DNA from: Anaerolineales bacterium UBA2232
GTDB taxonomy: Bacteria > Chloroflexota > Anaerolineae > UBA2200
Assembly (NCBI GenBank): GCA_002348045.1
Contig: DDYO01000219.1
Location: forward strand, 1 to 33,879
DNA: 33,879 nt
Direction of reading: 5' to 3'
The notes under the pieces were generated by a model. It did not search any database and was not told the DNA's origin. It saw nothing but the letters and a program-made list of their open reading frames with translations. Every line of letters begins with the position of its first letter. Within the stretch, counting starts at the first letter, position 1. Positions 25,205 through 33,609 of the stretch are shown one piece after another. Position numbers and translations under genes: made by a program.

Positions 25205-27166
25205 TCAGAACTGGCTGGGCAGGAGGCTCTCATAGTCCTGAGTGGTCCCGTTGCTCAGGCAGCACTCGATGATCTTCCGGCCAAGGGGAGCCAGATCTGG
25301 TTCCAGAAACGTTGTCAAACAGCTGTGGAAGAACTCTTGCAGGATCTGGGCTCCCTGATCGTAGGCGCTCTCACCCACGTCTGGCTGAGCCTCGACCTGC
25401 AGCAAGTCTCGTGGGATGCCCCGACCTTCGACGTGAAGCTGGCTAACGGTATAGCCCAGAAGTGAGCAACGAGCCGGGCGCATTTGGTCGGGCCGAAAGC
25501 TGGCTACGCCCCGCCGCGCCAGGTACTCCCGCGCGATCCATTGGGGCATGAAGCCCACCCTCCACGTGCCGATGTACTGGTTGGGACAGAGGATGTAGCG
25601 CATCTGCGTGCACCGTGCAAACTGCTCCAGGAGCAAGTTGGCCTGTCTCACCCGCCTGCCGGGTGTAAATGGCCAATAGCCCCCCACGCCTTCAGTGCCC
25701 ATGCCTTCCGTCTCAACGATACTGGGGTTGTCGTGACCACGCGGTGAGACTAGCCGCCATAGCCACGCCAGTGATGGCGGTAGAAGGTGGAAGAGCCCGA
25801 TGATCCCATAGGTTGGCGCCGAGCGTGAACAAGGCGGGGTCCGGACACCAAAGCTTCGGATATCGACCGTCACGGGCTCATCGATCACGCCAGGCATGAT
25901 CCGCCTGGGCACCACCACCCGCGGGTTGGGGCAGGGCTTGTTAGGGGTGTCGCGAACGTGCTCCCAGATAAGGGCTGTGCTTCCCGGCACCGCATCAATA
26001 TTCAAAAAGAGCAGGGGCTCGGGAGGCTGAGCGGTCAGCTGCTCCAGTTGTACGTCGCTGCCGTATCGGTCGATGTGGTTGACCCGCACAAACCAACCCT
26101 GCTCGGCGTCGGTGACGCATAGCCTTCCGTGGGCCCGCTGAATGGTCGGATGGCAAAGCACCATGTCATCAGCCACCGGTTGCAGGCTGCAAAGCCGGGG
26201 CACCTCGAGGTGCTGCCGTTCGCCATTCACGGTGTTGATGCCGAGCAGGAGCCTGCCGTCGGGTTCACGGGCCGGTTGTTCCAGCATCTCACTCTTGCCG
26301 CCGCCACTGGCGCCTTCGTGCATGATCGTCATCACGTTGTCATAGGGGGTAATCATGCGCACGGCAGAGCAATGGGCAGCGACCCAACCCTCACGCTCGC
26401 CGAGGTCTATCAGGGCGCCGTAAACGCCTTTCTTTGCGGAGGGTCCAGGGTAAAGGTTGTACGAGAACATCTCATACACCTCTGGTCTGCGGTTGTGCAC
26501 CACCACCTGTCTGCCATCAAAGTCGGTGTGGCGAAACGGTGGAGCGACGTAGATCACCAATTGGGGCTTGAACCCAGTGGGAACCTGACCCAGAGGCAGA
26601 ATGCCCTGCAGCAGGGCCAGCCCCAGGGCAAAGAAGCCGGCGTTGGCCGGAGCGATGACCAAGGCATCCAGCCCCATACCAGGTCTACCTGCCACAAACC
26701 CGAACATGGTCAATGGCTGTGACATGAGCCATGCGAAGGTTCGGCCTCGCAATGGCGAGAAGTCGCAACCATAACGTTGCTCGAACCTGGGCTTGTCGGT
26801 TGGCAGGTCATCTGCCACGATGAGGCAGTCTGGGTCACGGCAGCGCATATACGGATCAACATAGTTGGCGCTGATCCCATTCCGAACGCGTGCCACGGTG
26901 GCTTCCAGGACCAGTCCTTGTCCCTCCACCTCGTAGGCGACCTGACAATAGTCCCGGTTAGGCCCGCCACAGGCGGCATCGATCAGGTCGTTGACGCTGC
27001 CGGCCACGGTGAGGCTGGGGCAAGAGTTCAAGATCTTCCGAGCTTCAAGAGGCGGGTTATAGCGCATCCAGTCTGCGCTGCGATCAGCGGCTCTGTCGGC
27101 AGCACACACGGTGGGCTCGACAGTGCTCATCTGGTCCTGAAGCCATACCCCGGTCCACTTGTTCAT
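25205..27166 (-). CDS. DUF4914-like protein with PEPCK-type P-loop, function unknown
   Basis: A 653-residue protein. Residues 284-294 read E-G-A-S-G-G-G-K-S-E-M, a Walker A-like loop preceded by I-M-H as in the phosphoenolpyruvate carboxykinase/HPr-kinase fold. Other conserved-looking parts are G-P-N-R-D-Y (68-73), R-C-R-D-P-D-C (108-114), N-L-Y-P-G-P-S-A-K-K-G-V-Y-G (237-250), F-L-N-I-D-A-V-P-G-S and C-P-N-P-R-V-V-V-P-R-R. From memory this matches the DUF4914 family; no enzyme activity is known to me. The architecture suggests nucleotide-dependent phosphotransfer or decarboxylation. It is the last gene of the glutamate synthase cluster, 192 bases after the GXGXG gene, so it may have its own promoter. 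The ATG is preceded by AGGAG at 12 bases, rather distant. Confidence 0.65.
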   Translation of the reverse strand: MNKWTGVWLQDQMSTVEPTVCAADRAADRSADWMRYNPPLEARKILNSCPSLTVAGSVNDLIDAACGGPNRDYCQVAYEVEGQGLVLEATVARVRNGISANYVDPYMRCRDPDCLIVADDLPTDKPRFEQRYGCDFSPLRGRTFAWLMSQPLTMFGFVAGRPGMGLDALVIAPANAGFFALGLALLQGILPLGQVPTGFKPQLVIYVAPPFRHTDFDGRQVVVHNRRPEVYEMFSYNLYPGPSAKKGVYGALIDLGEREGWVAAHCSAVRMITPYDNVMTIMHEGASGGGKSEMLEQPAREPDGRLLLGINTVNGERQHLEVPRLCSLQPVADDMVLCHPTIQRAHGRLCVTDAEQGWFVRVNHIDRYGSDVQLEQLTAQPPEPLLFLNIDAVPGSTALIWEHVRDTPNKPCPNPRVVVPRRIMPGVIDEPVTVDIRSFGVRTPPCSRSAPTYGIIGLFHLLPPSLAWLWRLVSPRGHDNPSIVETEGMGTEGVGGYWPFTPGRRVRQANLLLEQFARCTQMRYILCPNQYIGTWRVGFMPQWIAREYLARRGVASFRPDQMRPARCSLLGYTVSQLHVEGRGIPRDLLQVEAQPDVGESAYDQGAQILQEFFHSCLTTFLEPDLAPLGRKIIECCLSNGTTQDYESLLPSQF

Positions 27167-27308
27167 GCGATTCTAGCTCCTGTGATTTGCTGCCCCATCA
27201 ACTACGGCAAGCGGCAGAATGGGAAACTTGATCTGGTACAACACGCATGCCCTCCGCGCCCTGATTCCCGCGACCCGAGCCTGCACTCGCGGCAGTCCTA
27301 TTACTGAC

Positions 27309-27324
27309 CCCGTGCGCGCACGGG
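27309..27324. repeat. Perfect 16-base palindrome in the gap before the DUF4914-like gene
   Basis: CCCGTGCGCGCACGGG is its own reverse complement. It lies about 35 bases after the GXGXG stop codon (minus strand) and could be a hairpin (6-base stem, 4-base loop) ending or slowing transcription, or a protein-binding site. No U-tract follows. Confidence 0.4.
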
Positions 27325-27358
27325 AGTGGCGTGGACCGGGATGTCGCAGAAGCGGATC

Positions 27359-28114
27359 TCAGTAAGCGTACAAGCGACCGTAGGGTCGCAGGGAGACGGG
27401 AACGAGCTTGATGAACGTATCTGAGCGCAGGGAGTGCAGATCATAACCGAAGCGATCACCGAAGCCAGAGAGCAAAGCGTTCAACAACTGGTGGTCGTGA
27501 TCCAACAGAGGTGCTTTCCCGACCTCACGGCCCAACTGACTGTCGGCAATGTCCCCACGCATATAGATCGTTCCACCGTGCATGCCGGTACCCACATACT
27601 GGGTGGCGTGCGCTTGGCCTGGCTCGAGATCAAGTCCCAGAACGACCAGGATACCGCCTGCCATGTACTCTCCCAGAAAGTGCTGAGCGGTTCCTCCGAT
27701 GACGATGGTAGGCCGCATCCCGGTGTACTCTTTCATATGAATGCCGACGCGATAGCCGACATTCCCCCGGATCCATATGGTCCCTCCACGCATCGAATGT
27801 CCTACCACATCGCCAGCTCGGCCATGGACGACAATCTCGCCACCGTTCATGGTATTGCCACAACCGTCCTGCGCGTTGCCGTGGACGGTGATGTGCGGGC
27901 CATCCATGAAGGCTGCCAAATCGTTGCCTGGCGTGCCATGAACGGCAATCTCGACCGGTTGGTGGAGGCCGGTGCCCAGATACCGCTGTCCGCAGACAGC
28001 GCGCAACTCGACCTGCTGGGCGCCGCCCTCGATCAACACGCGCAACTGCTGGTTCAACTGGCTGTAGTGCAGGTGCGATGCGTCGATTAGATGGCTGGGT
28101 CTTACGGCACTCAT
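27359..28114 (-). CDS. Glutamate synthase GXGXG-domain subunit (GltB domain 3)
   Basis: A 251-residue protein built of the right-handed beta-helix typical of the GltB C-terminus: G-T-P-G-N-D-L-A-A-F-M, H-G-N-A-Q-D-G-C-G-N-T-M, G-E-I-V-V-H-G-R-A-G-D, G-G-T-I-W-I-R-G-N-V-G and Y-V-G-T-G-M-H-G-G-T-I-Y-M-R-G. In single-chain glutamate synthases this domain is fused behind the FMN core; here it is a separate gene, as in archaeal-type enzymes. It has no catalytic residues and serves as scaffold between glutaminase and synthase. The gene follows the glutaminase gene by only 18 bases, and GAGGAG precedes its ATG. Confidence 0.88.
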   Translation of the reverse strand: MSAVRPSHLIDASHLHYSQLNQQLRVLIEGGAQQVELRAVCGQRYLGTGLHQPVEIAVHGTPGNDLAAFMDGPHITVHGNAQDGCGNTMNGGEIVVHGRAGDVVGHSMRGGTIWIRGNVGYRVGIHMKEYTGMRPTIVIGGTAQHFLGEYMAGGILVVLGLDLEPGQAHATQYVGTGMHGGTIYMRGDIADSQLGREVGKAPLLDHDHQLLNALLSGFGDRFGYDLHSLRSDTFIKLVPVSLRPYGRLYAY

Positions 28115-28132
28115 CTGGATCTCCTCTCAAAC

Positions 28133-29317
28133 CTAGGCTGGGCGCGGAGCAAAAGGTCCGCTGGGGATCTGATATCGCGAAGGCTGCTGGTCGCGGCGCA
28201 CGCTGGCTGGCAGAACCGGACGCTGCCCCAGTCGACCGACAACGGGCTCCCCGCCATCCGGTGACCACACGCCGTCCAGGGTAGGGCTGATCTTGCGGAT
28301 GGCTGCTTCCTCGGATGAGATGTAGAGACGGCTGTCGTCGGTAGCAGTGACAATGGGGCGGAGGCGAATGCGGTCCGAAAGGCCGATCATCTCATTCCGG
28401 TTGGCGACGATGATAGTAAAGGGTCCATTGATCAACAGACCGCTGTATACCTGCCGCAGCAGGCGGCACCGAGCCTGTTGGGAGGGCTCCATGCGGTCAA
28501 TCTCCAACCACAGGGGAGGCGCCATAACCTGAGCTGCGGCCTCCACCGGCAAATGATGCCTGCGCATGAGAAAGTCCGCGGCGTAGGCCATCACCTCGGT
28601 GTCGGTGCTCATCGTGCAGTGATAGCCGTGAGATTCCAGATAGCGTCGGTTGGCGCCGTAAGATGAGATCTCGCCGTTGTGCACTACTGTCCAGTCCAGG
28701 AGAGCAAAGGGGTGAGCTCCCCCCCACCATCCAGGGGTGTTGGTGGGAAAACGGTTGTGAGCCGTCCACAGATATCCCTGGTAATGCTCCACACCAAAAT
28801 ACTCGGCGATTTGTTCTGGATGGCCGACGCCCTTGAACACGCCGAGGTTCTTGCCACTGCTAAAGATATAGCCGCCAATGGGCGCTAGGTTGACGGACAT
28901 CACTCGCTGCACGACATAGTCATCCTCGTCCTGCCCGTCCAGTTGGTGCGCCTCTGCCCTACAAAAGTAGCGCCAAATTGGTGGAGGATCGGCAAGGCCG
29001 TACGCCGACCCGTGGGGCACTTCCTCACCGTGGACCAGGCGAAAGTCGGACTTGAGGAGTGCCTCAATCCGTGATCGCCCCTCGGGGGCAGTGTACATGA
29101 CGTGAAACGCGATGCAGTCGGCGTAATCGGGATAGCAACCGTACACAGCGTAGCCAGAACCGAGCCCGTTCCCCCGCTCCGTCATGTTGGTTATGCCGGT
29201 GACGATGTCGCGTCCAGAGAATCGCTGGCCCGAGGTGTCCAGGATGCCGATAAGCCCGCAAGCATCGAATACCTTGTCATCTCCGTAAGGGTTTTCATAT
29301 TGAGCTGCGCTTTTCAT
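28133..29317 (-). CDS. Glutamate synthase glutaminase subunit (class II amidotransferase, GltB domain 1)
   Basis: A 394-residue Ntn-type glutamine amidotransferase. The nucleophile is C20 in F-D-A-C-G-L-I-G-I-L, so a 19-residue propeptide must be removed before it becomes the N-terminal Cys. Later motifs are H-N-R-F-P-T-N-T-P-G-W, W-x-x-V-H-N-G-E-I-S-S-Y-G-A-N-R and T-D-T-E-V-M-A-Y, which bind glutamine. It releases ammonia from glutamine for the FMN core. The ATG at 29317 is preceded by GGAGG and gives the proper domain boundary; the open frame extends much further upstream but into the oxidoreductase gene. The stop is 18 bases before the next gene, and the preceding gene ends 25 bases upstream, indicating one operon. 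Confidence 0.9.
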   Translation of the reverse strand: MKSAAQYENPYGDDKVFDACGLIGILDTSGQRFSGRDIVTGITNMTERGNGLGSGYAVYGCYPDYADCIAFHVMYTAPEGRSRIEALLKSDFRLVHGEEVPHGSAYGLADPPPIWRYFCRAEAHQLDGQDEDDYVVQRVMSVNLAPIGGYIFSSGKNLGVFKGVGHPEQIAEYFGVEHYQGYLWTAHNRFPTNTPGWWGGAHPFALLDWTVVHNGEISSYGANRRYLESHGYHCTMSTDTEVMAYAADFLMRRHHLPVEAAAQVMAPPLWLEIDRMEPSQQARCRLLRQVYSGLLINGPFTIIVANRNEMIGLSDRIRLRPIVTATDDSRLYISSEEAAIRKISPTLDGVWSPDGGEPVVGRLGQRPVLPASVRRDQQPSRYQIPSGPFAPRPA

Positions 29318-29342
29318 ACCAGCCTCCGACACAAGCAGAGCA

Positions 29343-30626
29343 CTAGGGCTCGATGGGCTCGCCATCAAGGAGCATCTTGCGATAGTCCTTGGGCAAGGCG
29401 ATGAGGCCAAAGCTTCCCGCCAAGAGCTGATCCCGGAACCGTGTGATGGGAGTGCCCTCGCGGATGAGTCCGGTGTAGATGCCGGCGCGATCAACGTCGC
29501 CGACAAACACCGCGCCCACCAGACGGTCATCGCGTATGACCAGTTTTCGGTACGAAGGGGTGTTTCGGTCGATGCGTTCCAGCGACTCGCAACCATCGCT
29601 TGGTTGGGGATTGGTCAACCCCACCGCGATGGTAGACAGCCCACAGACGTCAATGGAATTCATCGCCAGTCCGCCGGTGTAGGCATCGAGTTGCCCAGCC
29701 ATGGAGCGGCCGGCAACCCAGCCCTGGCGAACGGCGTTGGGCCAGGTGGCGATGTTGCGGCCGATGCCTGTGAGCAGGTCGATAGATTCGGTGCAGTCTC
29801 CGGCGGCAAAGACATCGGGGGCACTGGTGCGCATCTGGGCATCCACGCAAATCCCCCGGCCGATTTGAATGCCCGAGTCGTTGGGGATCATATCGGTATT
29901 GGGGCGCACACCGATGGCAAACACCACCAGGTCGCAGGGGATCGTTTCTGCGCCACGAAGCACCACGGCGTGGGCGCGTCCGTCCTGCGAGGCAATCTGC
30001 TTCACGGTGCTGCTGCAGAGCACGCGTACCCCTGCCCGATCCAGGGCCTCCTCCGCAAGTGCCGATGCGGTGGCATCCAGGGCGGTACTGAGAACGTGCG
30101 GAGCGAGCTCGACGATGGTGACCCCGACGCCACGCTGAAGCAGAGCCTCGGTGGTCTTGATGCCGATCATGCCACCACCGATGACCACCGCTGATCGAGC
30201 TTGCCGGTCGTCGATGTACCGGGCGATGCGCTGCCCGTCTTCCCAGGTGGTAAAGACAAAAACGCCGTCCGATTCTGAACCCTGGACATTGGGGACAAAG
30301 GGCTTGCCGCCTGTAGCGATGAGCAGGCGGTCGTAGGTCACCGTGCTCCCATCGTGCAGCAGTACCGCATGGTCACTCGGACGAATCTGATCGACACGGG
30401 TGCCTAGCATCGTCGTTACGCTGTGGTCCACATAGAAGCCTTCTGGTCGATAGTACATGTGCGGCTCGTCGACCGCACCGCCCAGCCAGTAAGTGATGAG
30501 GGGACGAGAGTAAACATGATGAGGTTCGTCGGCGATCACGACGATCTCGCTATTGCGATCGGTGGCGCGGATTGCCTCAATAGCTCCCATTGCCGCTGCC
30601 GAATTGCCAATGATGAGGTGTCTCAT
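29343..30626 (-). CDS. FAD/NAD(P)-dependent oxidoreductase of the split glutamate synthase
   Basis: A 427-residue flavoprotein of the NADH oxidase/nitrite reductase-like class. The N-terminal FAD fingerprint is H-L-I-I-G-N-S-A-A-A-M-G-A, then A-T-G-G-K-P and the NAD(P) fingerprint V-V-I-G-G-G-M-I-G-I, and D-V-F-A-A-G-D-C for the FAD ribose. It replaces GltD and would pass electrons from NAD(P)H to the ferredoxin and then to the FMN core, or work in the opposite direction. Its ATG (30626-30624) overlaps the ferredoxin stop codon (ATGA), so the two are translationally coupled. The next gene starts 25 bases after its stop. Alternatively it could be a dedicated ferredoxin reductase for another pathway, but the operon context favours glutamate synthesis. 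Confidence 0.82.
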   Translation of the reverse strand: MRHLIIGNSAAAMGAIEAIRATDRNSEIVVIADEPHHVYSRPLITYWLGGAVDEPHMYYRPEGFYVDHSVTTMLGTRVDQIRPSDHAVLLHDGSTVTYDRLLIATGGKPFVPNVQGSESDGVFVFTTWEDGQRIARYIDDRQARSAVVIGGGMIGIKTTEALLQRGVGVTIVELAPHVLSTALDATASALAEEALDRAGVRVLCSSTVKQIASQDGRAHAVVLRGAETIPCDLVVFAIGVRPNTDMIPNDSGIQIGRGICVDAQMRTSAPDVFAAGDCTESIDLLTGIGRNIATWPNAVRQGWVAGRSMAGQLDAYTGGLAMNSIDVCGLSTIAVGLTNPQPSDGCESLERIDRNTPSYRKLVIRDDRLVGAVFVGDVDRAGIYTGLIREGTPITRFRDQLLAGSFGLIALPKDYRKMLLDGEPIEP

Positions 30627-31111
30627 GATGCGGCCACCCTGACCAAGGACGGATCGGAGCACGGTTGCGGATCCTCTATCTCCATCAGGACCAGGGCCTC
30701 GTTGGGACAGTGGGCAACACAGGCTGGAATACTCTCGCCCTGGCACAGATCGCACTTGGAAGCCGCCTTGTGCCCGTAGAGGTTTCGCTGGATAGCGCCG
30801 AAAGGACAAACCATTACGCACGTCCAGCAGCCAATGCACTGGTCCTCATTGCACAGCACAGCGCCGGTTCGTTCGTCGCGGTGCATGGCGCCGGTGATGC
30901 ATGCTTCCACGCAGGGGGCGTCCTGGCAGTGGCGGCACTGCATGGCAAAGGACAGGGGGCCGCTTTCTTCCACCAGCACTCGGGCCATGGCCCTGGGCTC
31001 TTCCCGGAAGGCTTTGATGATCTTCCGCGACTGGGAGTGTTGCACCAAGCAGTTGATCTCGCACAGTCGGCACCCAATGCAGTATTCCTCGTGCACATAA
31101 ATCCGTTTCAT
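30623..31111 (-). CDS. Four-cluster [4Fe-4S] ferredoxin subunit
   Basis: A 162-residue HycB/DmsB-like protein with four cysteine groups: C-I-G-C-R-L-C-E-I-N-C, C-R-H-C-x4-C-x3-C, C-I-G-C-W-T-C-V-M-V-C-P and C-D-L-C with C-V-A-H-C-P. It should carry up to four [4Fe-4S] clusters and act as the electron wire between the flavoprotein and the FMN core, where a GltD beta subunit would normally do this. The preferred start is the ATG at 31111 (M-K-R-I-Y-V); ATG 31120 is also possible. The stop overlaps the next start, and the preceding gene ends about 35 bases upstream. Confidence 0.85.
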   Translation of the reverse strand: MKRIYVHEEYCIGCRLCEINCLVQHSQSRKIIKAFREEPRAMARVLVEESGPLSFAMQCRHCQDAPCVEACITGAMHRDERTGAVLCNEDQCIGCWTCVMVCPFGAIQRNLYGHKAASKCDLCQGESIPACVAHCPNEALVLMEIEDPQPCSDPSLVRVAAS

Positions 31112-31145
31112 CGCTGCCATTCCCAATGACCAAGATGAGGTCCGT

Positions 31146-32660
31146 TCATGATCCTACTGCTCTTACGCCCAGGATATCCAGCTCGGCCTGGTTCAGGCCT
31201 ATCCCGCGGAGATGGTCCCTGTTCCCCCGCAGGCTCTCAATGGCGTTCAAGCCCATTCCTCCCAACATCTCCTTGATTTCCAGCGACCATGCCCGGATGA
31301 GGTTAGCCAACCCCCTGCTGCCGATGTTGGGGTTGAGCCTGCGGGTAAGGTAAGGGTCCTGAGTAGCGATACCCCAATTGCAGCGGCCGGTGTAGCACTT
31401 TTGGCAAACGTGACAGCCCATCGCAATGACCGAGGCGGTCCCGATGTACACTGCATCGGCGCCCAGGGCAATGATCTTGACCACATCGGCACTGCAGCGG
31501 ATGGAGCCGGCCGCGAGAATCGATACCTGATTACGGATGCCCTCGGCACGTAGCCGGTCATCCACCGCCGCGATGGCCACCTCGATGGGTATGCCGACAT
31601 TGTCGCGGATGACTGTCGGGGCTGCGCCGGTGCCTCCCCGCAGCCCATCGATGGCGATATAGTCGGCGCCAGCCCGGGCAATCCCACTGGCGATGGGGGC
31701 AACATTGTGCACAGCCGCGATCTTGACGCCCACCGGTTTCTTGTAGTCGGTGGCCTCCTTCAGCGCATAAATGAGCTGGCGCAAGTCCTCGATGGAATAG
31801 ATGTCGTGGTGAGGCGCCGGAGACAAGGCGTCGGTTCCCTCAGGGATCATGCGGGTGCGCGATACCTCAGCTGAGACCTTTTCCCCTGGCAGGTGGCCGC
31901 CGATTCCCGGCTTTGCGCCCTGGCCGATCTTGATTTCCAGGGCCGCAGCTGCCTCCAAATACTGAGGGTGCACGCCAAACCGTCCCGAAGCTACCTGGGC
32001 TATGGTGTGCGGCCCATAGCCGTACAGGCTGGAATGCAGGCCCCCTTCTCCGGTGTTGTAGAGGGTGCCGCAGCGCTCCGCAGCCATGGCAAGGGACAAA
32101 CAAGCGTTGTAGCTGATGGACCCGTAGGACATGGCCGAAAACAGTATCGGCACCTCCAGCGTGAGCTGTGGCCCGACGCTGGCATTCAGGCGAATTCCGT
32201 CGGGACCATCCTCCACCTCCACGCGATCAGGCTTGCGACCGAGGTAAGTGCGGAGCTCCATAGGCTCTCGGAGCGGATCGATGGACGGGTTGGTCACCTG
32301 CGCCGCATTAAGCAGGAGATGGTCAAAGTAGACCGGATAGGGGAAATCGCAGCCCATGCCTGTGAGCAGGATGCCCCCCGTCTCGGCCTGCTTGTGCAGG
32401 CTGGAGATGCGCTGGGCAGTCCAGTTGGCATTGGGCCGAAAACCGGGAGGAACGTGGCGGATGCTCAAGGCTTGTGTGGGACACAGGGTAACGCAGCGCA
32501 GGCAGCCTACGCACCGACGCTCATCGGCAAAGACCCGGTCTTCCCCTGCGTCATACGAGTGCACATCGTTGGCGCACTGGCGCACGCATACCTGACAGGC
32601 AATACACCGGTCGGGATTGCGTTCAATCGCGAACTCTGGAAGTACTTGCGTTAGGGCCAT
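31146..32660 (-). CDS. gltB: Glutamate synthase FMN-binding core with N-terminal 2[4Fe-4S] ferredoxin domain
   Basis: A 504-residue protein. Residues about 15-75 have two cluster-binding groups, C-I-A-C-Q-V-C-V-R-Q-C and C-V-G-C-L-R-C-V-T-L-C-P. The rest is the GltB central domain: F-S-A-M-S-Y-G-S-I-S-Y-N-A, N-T-G-E-G-G, Q-G-A-K-P-G-I-G-G-H-L-P-G, A-I-D-G-L-R-G-G-T-G-A-A-P, A-A-G-S-I-R, A-D-A-V-Y-I-G-T-A and M-G-C-H-V-C-Q-K-C-Y-T-G-R-C-N-W-G-I-A-T-Q, the last being the [3Fe-4S] site. It makes glutamate from 2-oxoglutarate, ammonia and electrons. The ATG at 32660 begins M-A-L-T-Q; only a weak AAGAG lies upstream. The open frame extends into the preceding hairpin, which is not expected to be translated. 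Confidence 0.9.
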   Translation of the reverse strand: MALTQVLPEFAIERNPDRCIACQVCVRQCANDVHSYDAGEDRVFADERRCVGCLRCVTLCPTQALSIRHVPPGFRPNANWTAQRISSLHKQAETGGILLTGMGCDFPYPVYFDHLLLNAAQVTNPSIDPLREPMELRTYLGRKPDRVEVEDGPDGIRLNASVGPQLTLEVPILFSAMSYGSISYNACLSLAMAAERCGTLYNTGEGGLHSSLYGYGPHTIAQVASGRFGVHPQYLEAAAALEIKIGQGAKPGIGGHLPGEKVSAEVSRTRMIPEGTDALSPAPHHDIYSIEDLRQLIYALKEATDYKKPVGVKIAAVHNVAPIASGIARAGADYIAIDGLRGGTGAAPTVIRDNVGIPIEVAIAAVDDRLRAEGIRNQVSILAAGSIRCSADVVKIIALGADAVYIGTASVIAMGCHVCQKCYTGRCNWGIATQDPYLTRRLNPNIGSRGLANLIRAWSLEIKEMLGGMGLNAIESLRGNRDHLRGIGLNQAELDILGVRAVGS

Positions 32661-32683
32661 GTCGCTCTTTTCGTCTGAAGGGT

Positions 32684-32730
32684 AAAAAAGCACCGCTGCG
32701 CACAGGCACTCGTGGCCATGCACAGCGGTG
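32684..32730 (-). terminator. Intrinsic terminator-like hairpin in the leader of the glutamate synthase operon (possible attenuator)
   Basis: On the minus strand, CACCGCTG (32730-32723) pairs perfectly with CAGCGGTG (32698-32691). The stem continues inward for seven more pairs, of which three are G-U; the U-tract is the TTTTTT of 32689-32684. On the plus strand those three positions are A-C mismatches, so the structure works only as minus-strand RNA. It lies 140 bases after the regulator stop and ends 23 bases before the glutamate synthase ATG, too close for another promoter. It is therefore either a leaky terminator of the regulator gene or an attenuator controlling the operon. Confidence 0.7.
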
Positions 32731-32869
32731 TGGGAGGCGGCGAGATGACTCGCTCACCAGGGGGTCAACAGGGACATCAACGGGCTACGCTACCGAGGCA
32801 TATCGGTTATGGAAGCTATGACGTGTTTGAATTGTCTTGGCTAGCGCTTTCCTCAGGGCCTAGCTTGGT

Positions 32870-33562
32870 TCACGCTACTTTGCCGGCCATACGATCCTCC
32901 AGAAAGGTAAAGTGCTGGCGCAGGATCGCTCGGCTCTTGTCCACATCCTTGGATCGAATCGCCTCGACTAACTGGCGATGGCTGAACCACACCTTTTCGT
33001 AGTAGGTCAGATCAAAGTAGCGGTGAAGTCCGACGGCTTCGTAGGCATCCCAATATGCCTCCAAGAGGCCCCGCACGTAGGGGTTGTCCAGCCGGCCAAA
33101 GATCAGCAGATGGAATTCCCTATGCTCCCGATGCGGGATGACTACGAACTTGCCGTGCAACTTTTGCTCGGCTTCCTCGATGATCTGCTCCAGTCGCTGA
33201 ACATCCGCATCAGTCAGGGCGCCGACAGCCTCATCCCAGAAAGCGATCTCCATCTGAGCCCGCATACGGTAGAAGCGGTCAAAATTCTCACTTCTCAACG
33301 ATACGCTGTGGAGCACCAGTGGGCGCACGGCGGCGTAGAAATCGAAAGGCCGCACATAAGTGCCATCGCCTGGCCGCATCTCCACCAAGCCGTAGGCTTG
33401 GGCGGCCAGCAGATCCTCCCGCAACTTACCCCGACTGACCCCCAGTTCCCTGGCCAATTCATCCAGAGGCGGGAGCTTGACCTCTTCTCCTTCCGCGCCA
33501 TTGGCGTTCAGAGCAAAGATGTATCGCTTGATCGTCTCGGGAAGCAAGTCAACAGCGGTCAT
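32870..33562 (-). CDS. GntR-family transcriptional regulator, FadR/FCD subclass
   Basis: A 230-residue repressor. Residues 1-70 are the winged helix-turn-helix, L-P-P-L-D-E-L-A-R-E-L-G-V-S-R-G-K-L-R-E-D-L then Y-G-L-V-E-M-R-P-G-D-G-T-Y-V. Residues about 85-225 form the all-helical FCD ligand domain, with H-R-E-H-R-E-F-H-L-L-I-F-G and S-H-R-Q-L-V-E-A-I, typical metal- and carboxylate-binding positions. The likely effector is an organic acid. It stands first in the minus-strand cluster and probably controls the glutamate synthase genes and its own promoter. Start ATG 33562 is preceded by GAGGA at close spacing. Confidence 0.87.
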   Translation of the reverse strand: MTAVDLLPETIKRYIFALNANGAEGEEVKLPPLDELARELGVSRGKLREDLLAAQAYGLVEMRPGDGTYVRPFDFYAAVRPLVLHSVSLRSENFDRFYRMRAQMEIAFWDEAVGALTDADVQRLEQIIEEAEQKLHGKFVVIPHREHREFHLLIFGRLDNPYVRGLLEAYWDAYEAVGLHRYFDLTYYEKVWFSHRQLVEAIRSKDVDKSRAILRQHFTFLEDRMAGKVA

Positions 33563-33609
33563 TTGTCCTCATTGACGGATGGATACGAAAGGTACAAACG
33601 ATTGGATCC

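Noticed and set aside
29318..29596. Upstream extension of the glutaminase reading frame
   Set aside because: It lies inside the oxidoreductase gene; the ribosome-binding site and domain start are at 29317.
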